The position numbers and the translations under genes are program-made. Below the pieces are notes generated by a model. The model saw only the letters and a list, made by a program, of their open reading frames with translations. It did not search any database and was not told the origin of the DNA. A DNA stretch of 64,000 nt, taken from assembly GCF_000973625.1 (NCBI RefSeq), contig NZ_CP007501.1:744001-808000 (forward strand), given 5' to 3'. Shown here piece by piece: positions 43,101 through 51,241 of this stretch. The stretch comes from Polynucleobacter duraquae (GTDB lineage: Bacteria; Pseudomonadota; Gammaproteobacteria; Burkholderiales; Burkholderiaceae). Positions within the stretch are counted from its first letter, which is position 1; each line of letters opens with the position of its first letter.

Positions 43101-43808
43101 ATGCAAGATAAGCACCTTTCGTCACAATTCGATGCCGATTTAAATGGGCTTTCAAGCCGTTTGCTAGAAATGGGCGGTCTCGTTGAATCCCAAATTTCCA
43201 CAGCGATGCGTGCATTTACGCAAATGGATATTGAGACGTGCAATGTTGTCATCCAGAACGAAAAGCTGGTTAATGATTTAGAAATTCAGATTGATTTAGC
43301 CTGTACTGAACTCATTGCTCGTCGTCAGCCTACCGCTCGAGATCTCCGTCTCGTCATGGCTGTTTCAAAAGCGATTACCAATTTAGAGCGTGCCGGTGAT
43401 GAGGCTGAGCGCGTTGCTAAGAGAACTAAGCGCTTAATCGAAGCTGGAGCCACTCACAACATTAATGTTGCCGAAATTCGTTTATCTGGACAGATGGCAA
43501 TCTCTCTCTTGCGTCGCAGCTTAGATGCTTTTGCAAGGTTAGATACAGTTGCTGCTGCAGAAGTAGTTCAGGAAGATCGCCAAATTGATGAAGAGTTTAG
43601 AGGCTTTGTTCGTAAGCTGATCTCATACATGATGGAAGATCCTCATACGATTTCAACCGGTCTGGATATGCTGACTATTGCAAAGGCGATTGAGCGTATT
43701 GGCGATCATGCAAAGAACATTGCTGAATTCGTTATTTATATTGCCAAAGGCTCTGATGTGCGTCATATCCCTCATGAGGATTTGGTCCGCGAGGCAAATA
43801 AACCGTAA
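43101..43808 (+). CDS. phoU: Phosphate signalling protein PhoU
   Basis: Negative regulator connecting Pst transport state to PhoR. The 235-residue all-helical protein has two repeats of the PhoU three-helix bundle. Metal-binding E/DxxxD motifs are visible as TNLERAGDEAERVAKRTKR and AKAIERIGDHAKNIAEFV. GGAG precedes the ATG. It follows pstB by 12 bases. Confidence 0.96.
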   Translation: MQDKHLSSQFDADLNGLSSRLLEMGGLVESQISTAMRAFTQMDIETCNVVIQNEKLVNDLEIQIDLACTELIARRQPTARDLRLVMAVSKAITNLERAGDEAERVAKRTKRLIEAGATHNINVAEIRLSGQMAISLLRRSLDAFARLDTVAAAEVVQEDRQIDEEFRGFVRKLISYMMEDPHTISTGLDMLTIAKAIERIGDHAKNIAEFVIYIAKGSDVRHIPHEDLVREANKP

Positions 43809-43829
43809 CTCATCAAAGCGGAATTTCAG

Positions 43830-44543
43830 ATGACTCACCGAATATTGATTGTTGAGGATGAGCCTTCGATTGCGGAGCTGATTGCAATCAACCTGACTCA
43901 CGCTGGCTATGAAGTTGAAAGGGCGCTTCAGACTGATCTTGCTCTGAATATGATGCGAGATCAGCTGCCCTCTCTTTTGATCTTAGACTGGATGCTTCCT
44001 GGTAAATCAGGTGTTCAGTTTGCCAAAGAGCTGCGTGCAAATGAGCGTACCCGCTCTTTACCTATTCTGATGCTGACGGCCAAGAGCGATGAGTCCGATA
44101 AGGTTTTGGGCTTGGATTCTGGTGCAGATGACTATGTAACCAAGCCTTTCTCACCTAAAGAGTTGGTTGCGCGGGTCAAAGCGATTCTACGTCGCCAAAC
44201 CCCATTAGAAGACTCTGGACCTTTGGCTGTGGGTCCTCTGAGAATGGATCCACTTTCGCATCGTGTGACTGCTGTTTGGCCTAATATGGAGCCTCAATCT
44301 ATTCCCTTGGGGCCTACCGAATACCGCTTGTTGCAGTTTTTGATGTCCAATCCTGAAAGGGTGCATTCCCGGACAAATTTACTCGACAAAGTCTGGGGCA
44401 ATGAGGTCTATATCGAGGAGCGAACGGTTGATGTTCATATCAAGAGATTAAGGGCGGCCTTGTCACCTACGGACTGCGATCGCTATATAGAGACAGTGCG
44501 TGGCAGTGGTTACCGAATTACCAAGATGCCGACCCAGACCTAA
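43830..44543 (+). CDS. phoB: Phosphate regulon response regulator PhoB
   Basis: DNA-binding regulator that binds Pho boxes when phosphorylated. The 237-residue protein has a receiver domain with the acidic pair at residues 9-10, the phospho-acceptor Asp in LLILDWMLPGKSG (near 53) and the conserved Lys in YVTKPFSPKEL. An OmpR-type winged helix follows, with VWGNEVYIEERTVDVHIKRL. It lies between phoU and phoR, and its probable targets are in this window. Confidence 0.96.
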   Translation: MTHRILIVEDEPSIAELIAINLTHAGYEVERALQTDLALNMMRDQLPSLLILDWMLPGKSGVQFAKELRANERTRSLPILMLTAKSDESDKVLGLDSGADDYVTKPFSPKELVARVKAILRRQTPLEDSGPLAVGPLRMDPLSHRVTAVWPNMEPQSIPLGPTEYRLLQFLMSNPERVHSRTNLLDKVWGNEVYIEERTVDVHIKRLRAALSPTDCDRYIETVRGSGYRITKMPTQT

Positions 44544-44605
44544 TTAGAATCGAGCTTTACGCTAGAGTTTTGGGTCTGATGGAGCAGATGCTCTAAGATT
44601 GTCGT

Positions 44606-45904
44606 ATGTTATCTGTTATTTCTCGTTTTATTGTGCTGATTTGCCTGGCTTTTCTTGCGGCATACATAGCATCCTCCAATTTAGGCTCCTTCTCGGGTGT
44701 TGCGGCTGCAATATCTGTTCTATCAATTCCCCTGATTTATTCCTACATCAATTTAGCTCGTCTAAGAAAATTTACCTTATCGGACTCAGTCGAATCCATG
44801 CCTTTGCCAAGTGGCTATTGGGAGGAAATCTTTTTTCGCCTGCAGCGTTTAGTCCGCAATCTCAAGCAGCAAATACTCTCTATCGAAAAACAGCACCATC
44901 GTTTCATTGAGGCTTTTCAGGCCTCTCCCAATGGCATTGTGATGCTCGATAGCGAAGATCATATTGAGTGGTGTAATGCCATTGCTGAGCGCTTCTTTGG
45001 CTTGAGTTTTAAGCGTGATGCGCTCCAAAGGATTAATTTTCTGATACGACGCCCAGAATTTATCCAGTATTTATATAAGAGGGAATTTGAGGATCCATTG
45101 TTGATGGAGAGAATGGGGCCAAACGCTAATCTGAGTTTGATGTTGCAAATTTTCCCATTCGGTGATCAACGACATCTCTTGCTTGTACAGGACGTCACTG
45201 ATCTTCAGAAGGCTGATGCAATGCGGCGTGATTTCGTGGCTAACGTTTCACATGAAATGAGAACGCCAATTACTGTTTTGATGGGTTTTTTAGAGACTAT
45301 GCAGTCGCTTGACCTAGATAGATCCCAGCAAAGCCAATATTTTGACATGATGATGTCTCAGGCTCAGCGAATGAAGAGTTTGGTGGAAGACTTACTAACT
45401 CTGGCCAACCTAGAGGCCAACACCTCACCCGCCCCATTACAAGAAATGAGTATTACTACTCTGATGGCTCTTGTAAAGAATGATGCAGAGGCTCTCTCAC
45501 GGGGCCACCATATTCTTAGCTTTGAGATCTCAAATTCAAATAACTTAATGGGAGAGGAGCGGGAGATTCTTTCTGCATTTGGTAATCTGGTTTCCAATGC
45601 TATTCGATATACACCAGAAACTGCTTCAGTTAAGGTGAGATGGAGCGTGAATGAACGTGGGGAAGGCGAGTTTTCAGTTGCCGACACGGGGCCGGGCATT
45701 GCATCCGAGCATCTTTCAAGGCTGACTGAGCGCTTTTATCGCGTGGATAGAAGCCGATCTAGAGATACTGGAGGCACTGGTTTGGGATTGGCGATTGTGA
45801 AGCACATTGCCAACCGCCATCAAGCCCAACTCATTATTACTAGCGCCCCCGGACAGGGCAGTACCTTTACTCTTCGATTTCCTAAGGAGCGTATTTCAGA
45901 ATAA
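44606..45904 (+). CDS. phoR: Phosphate regulon sensor kinase PhoR
   Basis: Membrane histidine kinase partner of PhoB. The 432-residue protein has two N-terminal membrane helices and a PAS domain (about residues 100-200, e.g. ASPNGIVMLDSEDHIEWCN). The HisKA motif is FVANVSHEMRTPITVLMGF, with its phospho-His. The ATPase N, G1 and G2 boxes are NLVSNAIRYTPE, DTGPGIASEH and GGTGLGLAIVKHIANR. It is the last plus-strand gene of the pst-pho block. Confidence 0.96.
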   Translation: MLSVISRFIVLICLAFLAAYIASSNLGSFSGVAAAISVLSIPLIYSYINLARLRKFTLSDSVESMPLPSGYWEEIFFRLQRLVRNLKQQILSIEKQHHRFIEAFQASPNGIVMLDSEDHIEWCNAIAERFFGLSFKRDALQRINFLIRRPEFIQYLYKREFEDPLLMERMGPNANLSLMLQIFPFGDQRHLLLVQDVTDLQKADAMRRDFVANVSHEMRTPITVLMGFLETMQSLDLDRSQQSQYFDMMMSQAQRMKSLVEDLLTLANLEANTSPAPLQEMSITTLMALVKNDAEALSRGHHILSFEISNSNNLMGEEREILSAFGNLVSNAIRYTPETASVKVRWSVNERGEGEFSVADTGPGIASEHLSRLTERFYRVDRSRSRDTGGTGLGLAIVKHIANRHQAQLIITSAPGQGSTFTLRFPKERISE

Positions 45905-45919
45905 AGGCACGTATATTAC

Positions 45920-46144
45920 TTAGTCCTTCTTGTCTTTCTTATCCTTCTTGTCTTTCTTATCCTTTTTCTTCTTAGACTCTTTAGGAAGCTTGTCTAACTT
46001 ACCATTGGCATACAGGCACCAAACCTTGATTTCCTCAAATAGCTCATTTAAGTCTTCATAAGATAGATTTTTAAAGTCTTGTAGGCCAATAGCACCAGAT
46101 TCTTGTAGCTGTTTTACAGCATCTTCATATTTATATTCGCTCAT
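45920..46144 (-). CDS. Small Lys-rich protein of unknown function
   Basis: From ATG 46144 the protein is 74 residues. The first about 50 are ordinary and probably helical (EDAVKQLQESGAIGLQDFKN and EDLNELFEEIKVWCLYANG). The end is a repetitive KKDKKDKKD tail encoded by 18-bp tandem repeats. A longer frame starting at 46201 is possible but begins with a hydrophobic stretch lacking a ribosome site. I recognise no family. It converges with phoR, with only 15 bases between the stops. Confidence 0.6.
   Translation of the reverse strand: MSEYKYEDAVKQLQESGAIGLQDFKNLSYEDLNELFEEIKVWCLYANGKLDKLPKESKKKKDKKDKKDKKDKKD
45924..45959. repeat. 18-bp tandem repeat in the Lys-rich gene
   Basis: TCCTTCTTGTCTTTCTTA occurs twice back to back (45924-45941 and 45942-45959) with a degenerate third copy after it. 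It encodes the KKDKKD tail and may vary in copy number between strains. Confidence 0.85.
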
Positions 46145-46241
46145 GGGTATCCGGGTAAAAAGTAAAAAGAACTGATTCATGCTATCAAAGTAATATGACA
46201 AAAGTGCTTTTTTCGCATCTGGAAGCGCTTTTATTCGGGAT

Positions 46242-46308
46242 CGGGGGGAGATTTGGGCAGGGAATACCCCCCGTCCAATACTAGGGCGCTGGCCTCCAGC
46301 CCCCTAGT
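46242..46308. other. Two consecutive strong inverted repeats
   Basis: CGGGGGG (46242-46248) pairs with CCCCCCG (46267-46273). Then ACTAGGG-C-GCTGG (46280-46292) pairs with CCAGC-C-CCCTAGT (46296-46308) around a 3-nt loop. They lie between two minus-strand genes without a clear U-tract on either strand. They may form an RNA structure, a terminator of the CorA-type gene, or a small REP-like element. Confidence 0.6.
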
Positions 46309-46330
46309 TGAGTAATCTAGTAGGTCGGCA

Positions 46331-47341
46331 TTAAATAATTTTTCTGACCCTAAGGACGGTGTATACAGTAGCACCGGCAATTGCCATGAGAACCATGACG
46401 AAATAAAAAGATTCTTTAAGACCTGGCAGGTCCTCCATATTCATGCCCATAATGCCGGTTAGCAGTGTCATCGGCAAGAAAATGACGGTCATCACAGATA
46501 AAACTTGCAGATTTCTTGCATTGAATTCTGCAACGTGAGCAGCTTGCTCATCCTGCAATACTTTGGCGCGATCATATAGATTGGAAATCTCTTGCACTAA
46601 GAACGAGAGTAAGTCTAAATCGTCATTTAGGCGGAGCTTATCGTCCTCAGAGAACCAGTAAGGAAGGCGTTTTTGTAGGCGATGTAAGGCAATCAGTTCG
46701 GGAGAGAATTGACGCCTCAGGCGGCTACATTGGATTCGAATCCTACCCAAAAACTCATGCTCAGGAAGCTCTTTTCCTTTGAGTAGAAGTTCTTCCAAGT
46801 CATCCATCGTTTCAGATAAATTATTGAGGAGGGTGCGCAAGTATTCTGCGCGTAAATCAATCAGCTCATGAAAAAGTTCGATTGCGGAGCTCGGATTGAG
46901 TAGGCCGGACCGTAAATCTGATCGTAAGCGATCTGTCGTTCTCAGCGGGATATTTCTCAAGGAGATCATGAGTCGTGGGGTAAGGATGGCCCAAAGGGTG
47001 CCTAAGTCACCATTACTCAGGTCATCCCCAAACTCTTGTTCAAAATCATTCATCACCATCAATAGGCAGTCGTCTAGCTTTTCAATTCTCTCTAAGCGAC
47101 TACGAGTTACGCCCTCATCGATCATCTCCACAACCCGATCCGGGATGAGGGGAGTGTTTTTAAGCCAGCGCTGTACTTGAGAGTTGGATAGATTGAGATG
47201 CAACCAAACTGATAAATCTGAATTATTTAAGGCATCTGCAATATCAAATAAGGGAATTTCATAATTCTTGCCATCCGTTGTCATTGCCCAAGCAAAAACA
47301 ACTCCATTAATGGGGAAGGGAAGAGTAGGAATTAAAGTCAA
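46331..47341 (-). CDS. CorA/ZntB-family divalent cation transporter
   Basis: The 336-residue protein has a long cytoplasmic alpha/beta domain rich in coiled coil. Two C-terminal helices follow (VLSVMTVIFLPMTLLTGIMG and FVMVLMAIAGATVYTVL), separated by the family GMN motif in GMNMEDLPG. The arrangement and length suit the CorA superfamily, and the ZntB-like sub-branch is plausible. Ion specificity cannot be read. The start is TTG 47341 after AGGAAA. It sits in the accessory segment between phoR and phoA. Confidence 0.85.
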   Translation of the reverse strand: MTLIPTLPFPINGVVFAWAMTTDGKNYEIPLFDIADALNNSDLSVWLHLNLSNSQVQRWLKNTPLIPDRVVEMIDEGVTRSRLERIEKLDDCLLMVMNDFEQEFGDDLSNGDLGTLWAILTPRLMISLRNIPLRTTDRLRSDLRSGLLNPSSAIELFHELIDLRAEYLRTLLNNLSETMDDLEELLLKGKELPEHEFLGRIRIQCSRLRRQFSPELIALHRLQKRLPYWFSEDDKLRLNDDLDLLSFLVQEISNLYDRAKVLQDEQAAHVAEFNARNLQVLSVMTVIFLPMTLLTGIMGMNMEDLPGLKESFYFVMVLMAIAGATVYTVLRVRKII

Positions 47342-47388
47342 GATGAATTTCCTAGGATAGTAAAAAATATCTACTCATTGTAAGTGTT

Positions 47389-47421
47389 TGACATCAGTCT
47401 GAAATACTCAGGCGATAAGAT
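47389..47421 (+). promoter_or_regulatory. Promoter-like sequence before a 30-codon ORF
   Basis: A consensus -35 TTGACA (47389-47394) is followed at 18-21 bases by CGATAAGAT, a fair -10 region. The same -35 lies in a weak Pho-like pair, TGACATC, AGTC, TGAAATA, with 11-nt spacing. The position fits the small ORF at 47459. Confidence 0.45.
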
Positions 47422-47458
47422 AAAACAGTTAAAATTAATTAACTCTGTGGAGGTTTGT

Positions 47459-47551
47459 ATGAAGCGATTTTTTGTTAAAGCACTGATTATTTGGCACGAA
47501 ATTAGAGTGGCCTATCGCAATCGGAATACTCAACATCGTCTAGGTAGTTAA
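47459..47551 (+). CDS. Small basic protein, 30 residues
   Basis: ATG 47459 follows GGAGG at five bases, the best ribosome site in this segment, and a promoter-like sequence lies upstream. The product starts MKRFFVKALIIWHEIRVAYR, a short amphipathic helix, followed by a polar tail. Its last four bases overlap the end of the convergent outer-membrane protein gene. I do not recognise a family. The strong initiation signals are the main evidence for its being real. Confidence 0.55.
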   Translation: MKRFFVKALIIWHEIRVAYRNRNTQHRLGS

Positions 47552-48378
47552 AAGCGCCAAGTGAACCCGATCTCTGAGCGAGAGGCATTGATGCCTGTAT
47601 TGCTTGCGATGATCCCCATATTTGCGGCGCTTCTCATATATGAGATGCCAACATCCACACTATCGCTTGCCGAGATGATGGCCGCAACTAAGGCGTAGTT
47701 GCTCAGATATTGTTCGGTGCTGGGTGGATTAGTCGTCAAACCCAAATCCACTGCCAGCCTGACCTTGTCTGCTACCCTCCAGACGGGTGCCATAGAGAAG
47801 AACCAGATATTGGTCCTATTTTCTGTAATACCAGCACCAATGCTGTAATTGGTGTTGTATAGGGACTTGCTATACATTGCATTGAAGTGAACTTCTACTA
47901 CATCCCAATATCGTGAAGCAATCAGATTGACCCCATAGTTTGGTAGTGCGAGGTCCAGTCCAGCAACCTGCTGCTGCGGGGATCCAGGTAGCGTAATGCT
48001 AGGTTTAACTGCCAAGCCCCACTGATCATTTTCAGCAAAACGCCATTTCATGGCGATTACCTTATTAGATAAAGGTGAGAAGCTGCCCCTTGGGGCTGCA
48101 AAGTAGGTGCTACCCAAGGATAGCTCTACATTGTCTGTAAGCCCTCGGGTATAGGTAAATGGGAAGGCCTTAGCCCCTTGCCCGCCAAAATATTCTTCTC
48201 CGGGAGTAATAATATCTGCGGTATTCGCAGATCCGCCACCATGTGAGGCCGTAGTAAAAAAATACTGCTCAATCTGATTTAAACCCTGAGGTACTGTACC
48301 GGCATCATCTGTATTGAGTGGTTCAAACGCCTGGCATACAAGCGGAATCAGCAGTAGGAGGACGGCAATCGATCGCAT
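47548..48378 (-). CDS. Putative outer-membrane beta-barrel protein
   Basis: The 276-residue precursor has a signal peptide (MRSIAVLLLLIPLVCQAFE). Many alternating strands typical of a barrel follow, and it ends in Trp-Arg-Phe, the terminal aromatic used for outer-membrane assembly. The early segment PLNTDDAGTVPQGLNQIEQYF resembles the MetA-pathway phenol degradation/transporter-like family. Function is unknown. It lies in the accessory segment between phoR and phoA, so a role in uptake under phosphate limitation is only a guess. Confidence 0.7.
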   Translation of the reverse strand: MRSIAVLLLLIPLVCQAFEPLNTDDAGTVPQGLNQIEQYFFTTASHGGGSANTADIITPGEEYFGGQGAKAFPFTYTRGLTDNVELSLGSTYFAAPRGSFSPLSNKVIAMKWRFAENDQWGLAVKPSITLPGSPQQQVAGLDLALPNYGVNLIASRYWDVVEVHFNAMYSKSLYNTNYSIGAGITENRTNIWFFSMAPVWRVADKVRLAVDLGLTTNPPSTEQYLSNYALVAAIISASDSVDVGISYMRSAANMGIIASNTGINASRSEIGFTWRF

Positions 48379-48535
48379 TTAACTAGAATGCCCAAAAGCG
48401 ATTGATTTTAATTGCAAAGCATTACAAATCGATGTCAAAAAAGAGCTGATTCCTTGGTGAATTGACTCTAGGATTGCAATCAATCTGAAATATTTCCCTC
48501 TTAATATCTAATCCTACTGCTTAAGAGGGGGCGTC

Positions 48536-48718
48536 ATGAATACGAACAGCGATATGAATCTATCTACTATATTTCGGCGCAATCTTGATACGCATGTACC
48601 AGATGGCATTAATATCAAGCAGGAATTTCTCAATGAAAAGTATGAAAAAATTGAATGCCGCGCCAGTATATTTCTGGTTGATCAAAAGTACGCCTTAAAT
48701 CTGGATGAACTTATTTAG
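48536..48718 (+). CDS. Small protein of unknown function upstream of arsC
   Basis: A 60-residue ORF with a strong purine-rich ribosome site (AGAGGGGG) five bases before the ATG. The sequence is polar (HVPDGINIKQEFLNEKYEKI) with a short hydrophobic stretch. No family is recognised. It ends 10 bases before the arsenate-reductase-like gene, so the two are probably co-transcribed. Confidence 0.6.
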   Translation: MNTNSDMNLSTIFRRNLDTHVPDGINIKQEFLNEKYEKIECRASIFLVDQKYALNLDELI

Positions 48719-48728
48719 CGATTGAGCC

Positions 48729-49226
48729 ATGGAAAAAAAATACAACGTTCTCTTTCTTTGCAATGAAAACTCTGCGCGATCGATTATTGCGGAGGCGCTG
48801 ACCACTACACTAAGTCATGGTCGCTTTACGGGATATTCTGCAGGCGCCAAGCCTAGTGGCACAGTTCACGAAATTGCTTTAGAGATGGCTAAGTCCATGG
48901 GATTTCCCATTCAGCTTCTGAGAAGCAAAAGTTGGGATGAGTTTAGTCGCGAAGGCGCTCCCAAGATGGATTTCATTATTACCTTGTGTGACACTGCTAT
49001 CGCTGAGGAGTGCCCGATTTGGCCAGGGCATCCCTCAACAGCCCACTGGGGATTTCCTAATCCAGCTGATTCTAAAATTGGGGATGATGAAAAAATATCT
49101 CAGGCATTTAAGCGGGTAGAGATGGGATTGCGGAACCGAATTGAGTTGCTGATTGACTTGCCGATTGAAACTTTGAATAGACTGCAAATCCAAGACCAAC
49201 TTCATAGCATTCATTACAGTAGTTAA
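48729..49226 (+). CDS. arsC: Arsenate reductase, low-molecular-weight phosphatase family
   Basis: Reduces arsenate to arsenite so it can be exported. The 165-residue protein has the PTP loop CNENSARS with Cys11 and Arg17 (CX5R), and later Cys87 and Cys95 in TLCDTAIAEECPIWPG that can act as redox relay. The HWGFPNPAD stretch is typical of this ArsC class. No arsB or arsR is adjacent. Arsenate enters through phosphate transporters, so presence beside phoA makes sense physiologically. A plain protein-tyrosine phosphatase role is less likely. Confidence 0.85.
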   Translation: MEKKYNVLFLCNENSARSIIAEALTTTLSHGRFTGYSAGAKPSGTVHEIALEMAKSMGFPIQLLRSKSWDEFSREGAPKMDFIITLCDTAIAEECPIWPGHPSTAHWGFPNPADSKIGDDEKISQAFKRVEMGLRNRIELLIDLPIETLNRLQIQDQLHSIHYSS

Positions 49227-49277
49227 CTCAAGCGACTCTCAGCATTATTTGTATTGTAGGAATTTGAATTGCCGATA

Positions 49278-49317
49278 TTTTAATGTCACGACAATGACAT
49301 TAAAAGTGGCGAACATA
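49278..49317 (+). promoter_or_regulatory. Pho box within a perfect palindrome upstream of phoA
   Basis: TGTCACG (49284-49290) and TGACATT (49295-49301) are spaced by 11 nt as in a Pho box. They sit in a perfect 11-bp inverted repeat, TTTTAATGTCA and TGACATTAAAA (49278-49305), with a 6-nt centre. AACATA at 49312-49317 may act as the -10. It is 42 bases before the phoA start. Confidence 0.65.
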
Positions 49318-49346
49318 AAACTCACTCACACTATAAGAAATTACGT

Positions 49347-51098
49347 ATGCCTTTAACCAAAATTGCCTATCCAATTTTATTTATTACTCTTCTTCTGCAG
49401 GCAATTTGGGTTGAGGCTGCGGCTATATATCCCATTAATAAGGCTTCGATTCTTGTAGGCTCATCATTTGATATCAAGATTGAATTTGATCAAGAGCACA
49501 AATTTGAAGATTTAGATATTCAGCTTAATAATGCACCCATCAAAGCGCAGATCAAATCACAGCCAGTATTTATTTCAAATGAATCAGGAAAAGGAAGTTC
49601 TCTGATTTATCGAGATGTTCAACTTACTAAGCCTGGTCAATACTCTCTCATTGCTAAGAGTGGTCAGGAGAGTATTCAGGTGAGCTGGGATGTCTATGCA
49701 AGTGGTCCTCGAAAAGTAAAGAATGTCATCTTCTTTGTTGGTGATGGGATGACGATTGCGAATCGTACTTCAGCTCGTGTTTTATCTAAAGGTATTGATG
49801 AGGGTAAATATCAAGGTAAGCTGTCATTTGATGACATGCCTAATATGGCGCTCATTGGAACGTCCGGATCTGATTCCCTCATTACCGATTCTGCAAACTC
49901 GATGAGCGCTTACACAACCGGTCACAAGACTGCGGTGAATGCCATGGGGGTGTATGTTTCACGAGCCACAGATAACTTATCTCACCCTAAAGTAGAAACT
50001 ATTTCTGAATTAATTAAGCGCAAAACGAAAATGTCGGTTGGCATTGTCTCGGATGCGGAATTACAAGATGCGACTCCAGGTGCTATGGTGGCTCACACCA
50101 GAAGACGCGCAGACAAGCCCTATATTGCTGATCAACTATTTGCTAGTGGGGCTGAGGTCATTTTAGGTGGAGGCTCTGCTTACTTTTACCCGCAGTCTAC
50201 TAAAGGGTCTAAGCGCAAGGATGATAAAAATCTTGTAGCCCAATTTGAAACTTCGGGATACTCCATTGCCTTAAACAAACAAGAGTTATTGGCAGCAGGC
50301 AATGCTAAGGAAACTAAAAAGCTATTTGGTGTATTTCATCCAGATAATATGGATGGATCTTTAGACCGTTTTTTCTTAAAGAAAAATACAGTAGCGCAAT
50401 ATCCTGATCAGCCTGATTTAACAGAGATGACGCAAGCAGCTATCAACGTCTTATCCAAAAATCCTAACGGCTTTTTCTTGATGGTTGAAGCTGCTTTGAT
50501 TGATAAGTTTAATCATCCGCTAGACTGGGAGAGAGCTGCTTTTGACACCATTATGTTGAGTAATGCCGTACAAATTGCAAAAGATTTTGCAAAGAAAAAC
50601 CCAGATACTCTGATCATTGTTACCCCTGACCACACTCATAGTGGCTCAATCAGTGGTGTTGTGAACGACGCCAAGCCAGGACCCCTAAGAGACAAGGTTG
50701 GCGTATATGCAGAGGCTGGCTATCCAAACTATCCTAAAGCCAATGTGGCAGGATATCCAAGTCAGATTGATGTGAGTAAGCGTTTGGCCTTCTTTTATGG
50801 AAACTATCCCGATCACTATGAGACGCTTCATCCAAAACTCGATGGCACATTTAAGCCAGCAGTCAAAGATGCGTCTGGCAAGTATGTTGCCAATCCCAAA
50901 TATATCCAGCTACACGAAGACGCTATTCATATGACTGGCAATCTTCCTTTACACCAAGAGATGGGTGTTCACACGGCTGATGATGCAGTGCTAAATGCTA
51001 TGGGCCCTGGATCGGAAAAGTTCCGCGGATTTATGGACAACACTGAGGTATTCAAGGTCATGGTTGAAACTCTTGGCTTGGGTTATACCAAGCGTTAG
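49347..51098 (+). CDS. phoA: Alkaline phosphatase
   Basis: Periplasmic phosphomonoesterase that frees phosphate from organic esters. The 583-residue precursor has a signal peptide ending near VEAAA. The PhoA core shows IFFVGDGM with metal-binding Asp133, the nucleophile Ser182 in TDSANSMSAYTTG and the metal ligands in VTPDHTHSG. A beta-rich N-terminal stretch of about 95 residues precedes the core, which E. coli PhoA (471 residues) lacks. A Pho box lies upstream, so PhoB control is likely. Confidence 0.93.
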   Translation: MPLTKIAYPILFITLLLQAIWVEAAAIYPINKASILVGSSFDIKIEFDQEHKFEDLDIQLNNAPIKAQIKSQPVFISNESGKGSSLIYRDVQLTKPGQYSLIAKSGQESIQVSWDVYASGPRKVKNVIFFVGDGMTIANRTSARVLSKGIDEGKYQGKLSFDDMPNMALIGTSGSDSLITDSANSMSAYTTGHKTAVNAMGVYVSRATDNLSHPKVETISELIKRKTKMSVGIVSDAELQDATPGAMVAHTRRRADKPYIADQLFASGAEVILGGGSAYFYPQSTKGSKRKDDKNLVAQFETSGYSIALNKQELLAAGNAKETKKLFGVFHPDNMDGSLDRFFLKKNTVAQYPDQPDLTEMTQAAINVLSKNPNGFFLMVEAALIDKFNHPLDWERAAFDTIMLSNAVQIAKDFAKKNPDTLIIVTPDHTHSGSISGVVNDAKPGPLRDKVGVYAEAGYPNYPKANVAGYPSQIDVSKRLAFFYGNYPDHYETLHPKLDGTFKPAVKDASGKYVANPKYIQLHEDAIHMTGNLPLHQEMGVHTADDAVLNAMGPGSEKFRGFMDNTEVFKVMVETLGLGYTKR

Positions 51099-51115
51099 TT
51101 AATAAATTGAGCAAT

Positions 51116-51144
51116 GCCATCTAAGACCGCTCACTTCAGATGGC
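51116..51144 (+). terminator. Possible hairpin terminator after phoA
   Basis: GCCATCT and AGATGGC form a 7-bp stem about 17 bases after the phoA stop. The following sequence has no immediate U-tract, so termination is uncertain. Confidence 0.35.
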
Positions 51145-51241
51145 TCCCCATTTAACCGTGTTTTTACTTTATTAATTCATTGCTGTCATTCGATGGCTTT
51201 GTAGTTCACAATGATTGCTGACAAGAAATCTCTTGTTATGA

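Noticed and set aside
48422..48450. Weak Pho-like repeat TTACAAA, TGTCAAA, AGCTGAT before the 48536 gene
   Set aside because: Only the middle unit is close to consensus, so it was not called as a site.
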